From NCBI GenBank assembly GCA_013822915.1, contig PNLG01000355.1, positions 1-6,921 of the forward strand: a stretch of 6,921 nt of DNA. Direction: 5' to 3'. Position 1 is the stretch's first letter, and every line of letters starts with the position of its first letter. The notes under the pieces were generated by a model. It was not told where the DNA came from. It searched no databases and worked only from the letters and a program-made list of their open reading frames with translations. Source of the DNA: Sphingomonas sp. (GTDB lineage Bacteria > Pseudomonadota > Alphaproteobacteria > Sphingomonadales > Sphingomonadaceae). This document shows positions 5,507 through 6,921 of this stretch, one piece after another. Both the position numbers and the translations under genes were made by a program.

Positions 5507-6238
5507 ATGCAGCTTTGCAGTGATGCCATCATTCTCGCGGTTCGCGCGCACGGCGAACATGGCGCGGTGGTGCGCGCGCTGACCCGCGATCACGGGCTGC
5601 AACCGGGTTATGTCCGCGGCGGGCGATCCACGCGGCTGCGGCCCGTCCTGCTCGCAGGGAATGTCGTGGCGGGGGAGTGGCGCGCGCGCACCGACGCGCA
5701 ACTTGCCGCGCTCAGTGTGGAGCTGATCCATAGCCGCGCGCCGTTGTTCACTGCCCCCCTGCCAGCGGCCGCAATTGACTGGCTGACCGCGTTGACTGCG
5801 GCGGCACTTCCCGATGCGCAGCCCTATCCGGCGGTGTTCGACACGCTTGGCGCCGTGCTTGACGCGGTTGAGGCAGCGCCTGTCGCGCGCGATTGGGCAG
5901 CCGCCATTGTGCGGTACGAGCTGTTGCTGATGGCCGAGCTTGGCTTTGGGCTCGATTTGCGGCGCTGCGCGGTGACCGGCGGCACCGATGATCTGATCTG
6001 GGTCAGCCCCAAGAGCGGCGCGGCGGTCAGTGCCGCAGCGGGCGCCCCCTATGCCGACCGGTTGCTCGCGCTGCCACCGTTCCTGCGCGATGGCGGCACC
6101 GGCGATTGGACGCAGATTGGCGCGGGGCTGCGGCTGAGCGCGCATTTCCTGACCCGCGATGTGTTGACCGGCCGCGCAGCCGAAGCACTTGCCGCGCGTG
6201 AGCGGTTGACCGACCGGCTCAACAGGGCGGTTGCGTGA
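5507..6238 (+). CDS. recO: DNA repair protein RecO
   Basis: Recombination mediator of the RecFOR pathway: it binds single-stranded DNA and SSB and helps RecR load RecA at gaps, and it can anneal strands. The protein has 243 residues, the normal length. The N-terminal OB fold (about 1-80) shows DAIILAVRAHGEHGAVVRAL (6-25) and YVRGGRSTRLRPVLLAGN (35-52), the most recognisable RecO segment. The helical C-terminal domain carries YELLLMAELGFGLDL, then CAVTGGTDDLIWVSPKSG (154-171) and YADRLLALPPFL. The latter is the family's zinc-finger region, but only one cysteine (C154) of the four found in many bacterial RecO proteins remains; from memory this is common in alphaproteobacteria. The ATG at 5507 is 36 bases after the acetyltransferase stop and has no ribosome site, but a -10-like GCTATACC lies just upstream, so recO may have its own leaderless transcript as well as read-through from the upstream pair. 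Confidence 0.95.
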   Translation: MQLCSDAIILAVRAHGEHGAVVRALTRDHGLQPGYVRGGRSTRLRPVLLAGNVVAGEWRARTDAQLAALSVELIHSRAPLFTAPLPAAAIDWLTALTAAALPDAQPYPAVFDTLGAVLDAVEAAPVARDWAAAIVRYELLLMAELGFGLDLRRCAVTGGTDDLIWVSPKSGAAVSAAAGAPYADRLLALPPFLRDGGTGDWTQIGAGLRLSAHFLTRDVLTGRAAEALAARERLTDRLNRAVA

Positions 6239-6256
6239 TCGCCCCCGGCCCGGCAT

Positions 6257-6260
6257 GGAA
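6257..6260 (+). promoter_or_regulatory. Shine-Dalgarno-like site of the glycosyltransferase gene
   Basis: GGAA lies 6 bases before the ATG at 6267. It favours this start over the in-frame ATG at 6255, which has only C-rich sequence in front of it. Confidence 0.35.
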
Positions 6261-6266
6261 CGCGCC

Positions 6267-6921
6267 ATGACGCAACTGCTTGCCGATCGCGATCAGGAAA
6301 CGGGGCTGCTCGATCTGGCGGTCGTCATCCCGACCTTTAACGAAGCGGCGAATGTGCCCCGGCTGATCGCGCTGCTGGAGATAGCGCTTGCTGGGCTGGC
6401 GTGGGAAGCGATTTTCGTGGATGATGACAGCCCCGATGGCACAGCGGACGCCGCGCGCGCGCTCGCCCGTGCCGACCGGCGTGTGCGGGTGATCCAGCGG
6501 ATCGGGCGGCGCGGGCTGTCGTCGGCCTGTATCGAGGGGATGTGCGCGACCGCCGCGCCGATGGTTGCGGTGATCGACGGCGATTTGCAGCATGACGAGA
6601 CGCTGCTCCCCGCCATGCTCGCGGCGCTGCGCGCAGACCCTGCGCTTGATGTCGCGATCGGCTCGCGCTTTGTCGCAGGCGGCGGGACGGGCGATTGGGA
6701 CCGCGACCGGGTGGCCAAATCGGCCTTTGCCACGCGCCTGTCGCGTCAGGTGCTGAAGGCCGATCTGACCGATCCGATGAGCGGGTTTTTCATGATCCGC
6801 AGCGCGGTGGCGCGCGCGACTGTGCCGGGGCTGAACGCGATTGGCTTCAAAATCCTGCTCGACATCATGACCGCGAGCGCGCGGCCGCTTAAATTCGTCG
6901 AGCTGCCCTATACCTTCCGCT
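6267..6921 (+). CDS. Family 2 glycosyltransferase, dolichol-phosphate mannose synthase type (3'-truncated)
   Basis: The first 218 residues of a GT-A fold glycosyltransferase, open to the window end with no stop. Motifs: LAVVIPTFNEAANV (17-30), the nucleotide-sugar entry strand; FVDDDSPDGT (50-59); RIGRRGLSSACIEGM (78-92), the counterpart of HRxGKxGLGxA in DPM1-like enzymes; VIDGDLQHDE (102-111), the metal-binding DxD-like motif with D104 and D106; AIGSRFVAGG (130-139); and DPMSGFFMI, the acceptor-side segment typical of DPM1/polyprenyl-phosphate transferases. Such enzymes move a sugar from a nucleotide donor to a polyprenyl phosphate at the cytoplasmic face of the membrane. The sugar cannot be told from the sequence. 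No membrane segment has been reached; many bacterial relatives carry a GtrA-like or multi-helix tail, which would lie outside the window. It starts 28 bases after recO, probably in the same transcript. Confidence 0.88.
   Translation, partial: MTQLLADRDQETGLLDLAVVIPTFNEAANVPRLIALLEIALAGLAWEAIFVDDDSPDGTADAARALARADRRVRVIQRIGRRGLSSACIEGMCATAAPMVAVIDGDLQHDETLLPAMLAALRADPALDVAIGSRFVAGGGTGDWDRDRVAKSAFATRLSRQVLKADLTDPMSGFFMIRSAVARATVPGLNAIGFKILLDIMTASARPLKFVELPYTFR

Noticed and set aside
5198..6268. 356-codon open frame on the minus strand
   Set aside because: It runs antisense across the end of the acetyltransferase gene and all of recO. Its Arg/Gln/Pro/His-rich composition is typical of an antisense shadow, and no domain is visible.

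Overview
This looks like ordinary chromosomal DNA from a GC-rich alphaproteobacterium, most likely a sphingomonad (Sphingomonas or a relative). The evidence is a split F0 stalk with separate b' and b genes in that order, a UvrC and a RecO that read like the sphingomonad versions as I remember them, and strong G/C bias at third codon positions. The genus call is inference, since no search was possible. All genes are on the + strand and together cover nearly the whole window. No RNA genes, mobile elements, CRISPR arrays or phage genes are visible.

Layout: bases 1-1007 hold the end of an ATP synthase F0 operon, with the 3' part of the b' gene followed by complete atpF (subunit b). After a short intergenic stretch with a small inverted repeat comes an unrecognised 106-residue secreted protein (1114-1434). 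A 147-base gap with a perfect 8-bp hairpin leads to uvrC (1582-3522), the nuclease of nucleotide excision repair, with all its expected domains. A 104-base gap contains a 15-bp tandem repeat and a possible terminator. It precedes a NodB-type polysaccharide deacetylase-like gene (3627-4580), whose stop codon overlaps the start of an Acetyltransf_6/FemAB-like GNAT gene (4577-5470). recO (5507-6238) follows after 36 bases. The window ends inside a family 2 glycosyltransferase of the dolichol-phosphate mannose synthase type (from 6267).

Functionally there are three themes: energy conversion at the membrane (b' and b, the peripheral stalk), DNA repair (uvrC and recO, not in one operon here), and probable cell-envelope glycan or lipid modification (deacetylase, acetyltransferase, glycosyltransferase). 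The translationally coupled deacetylase-acetyltransferase pair is the part whose substrate and role are least clear. Three genes (uvrC, the deacetylase gene and recO) have no Shine-Dalgarno sequence, and two of them have a -10-like element just upstream of the ATG, suggesting leaderless transcripts. I did not find a convincing novel system.
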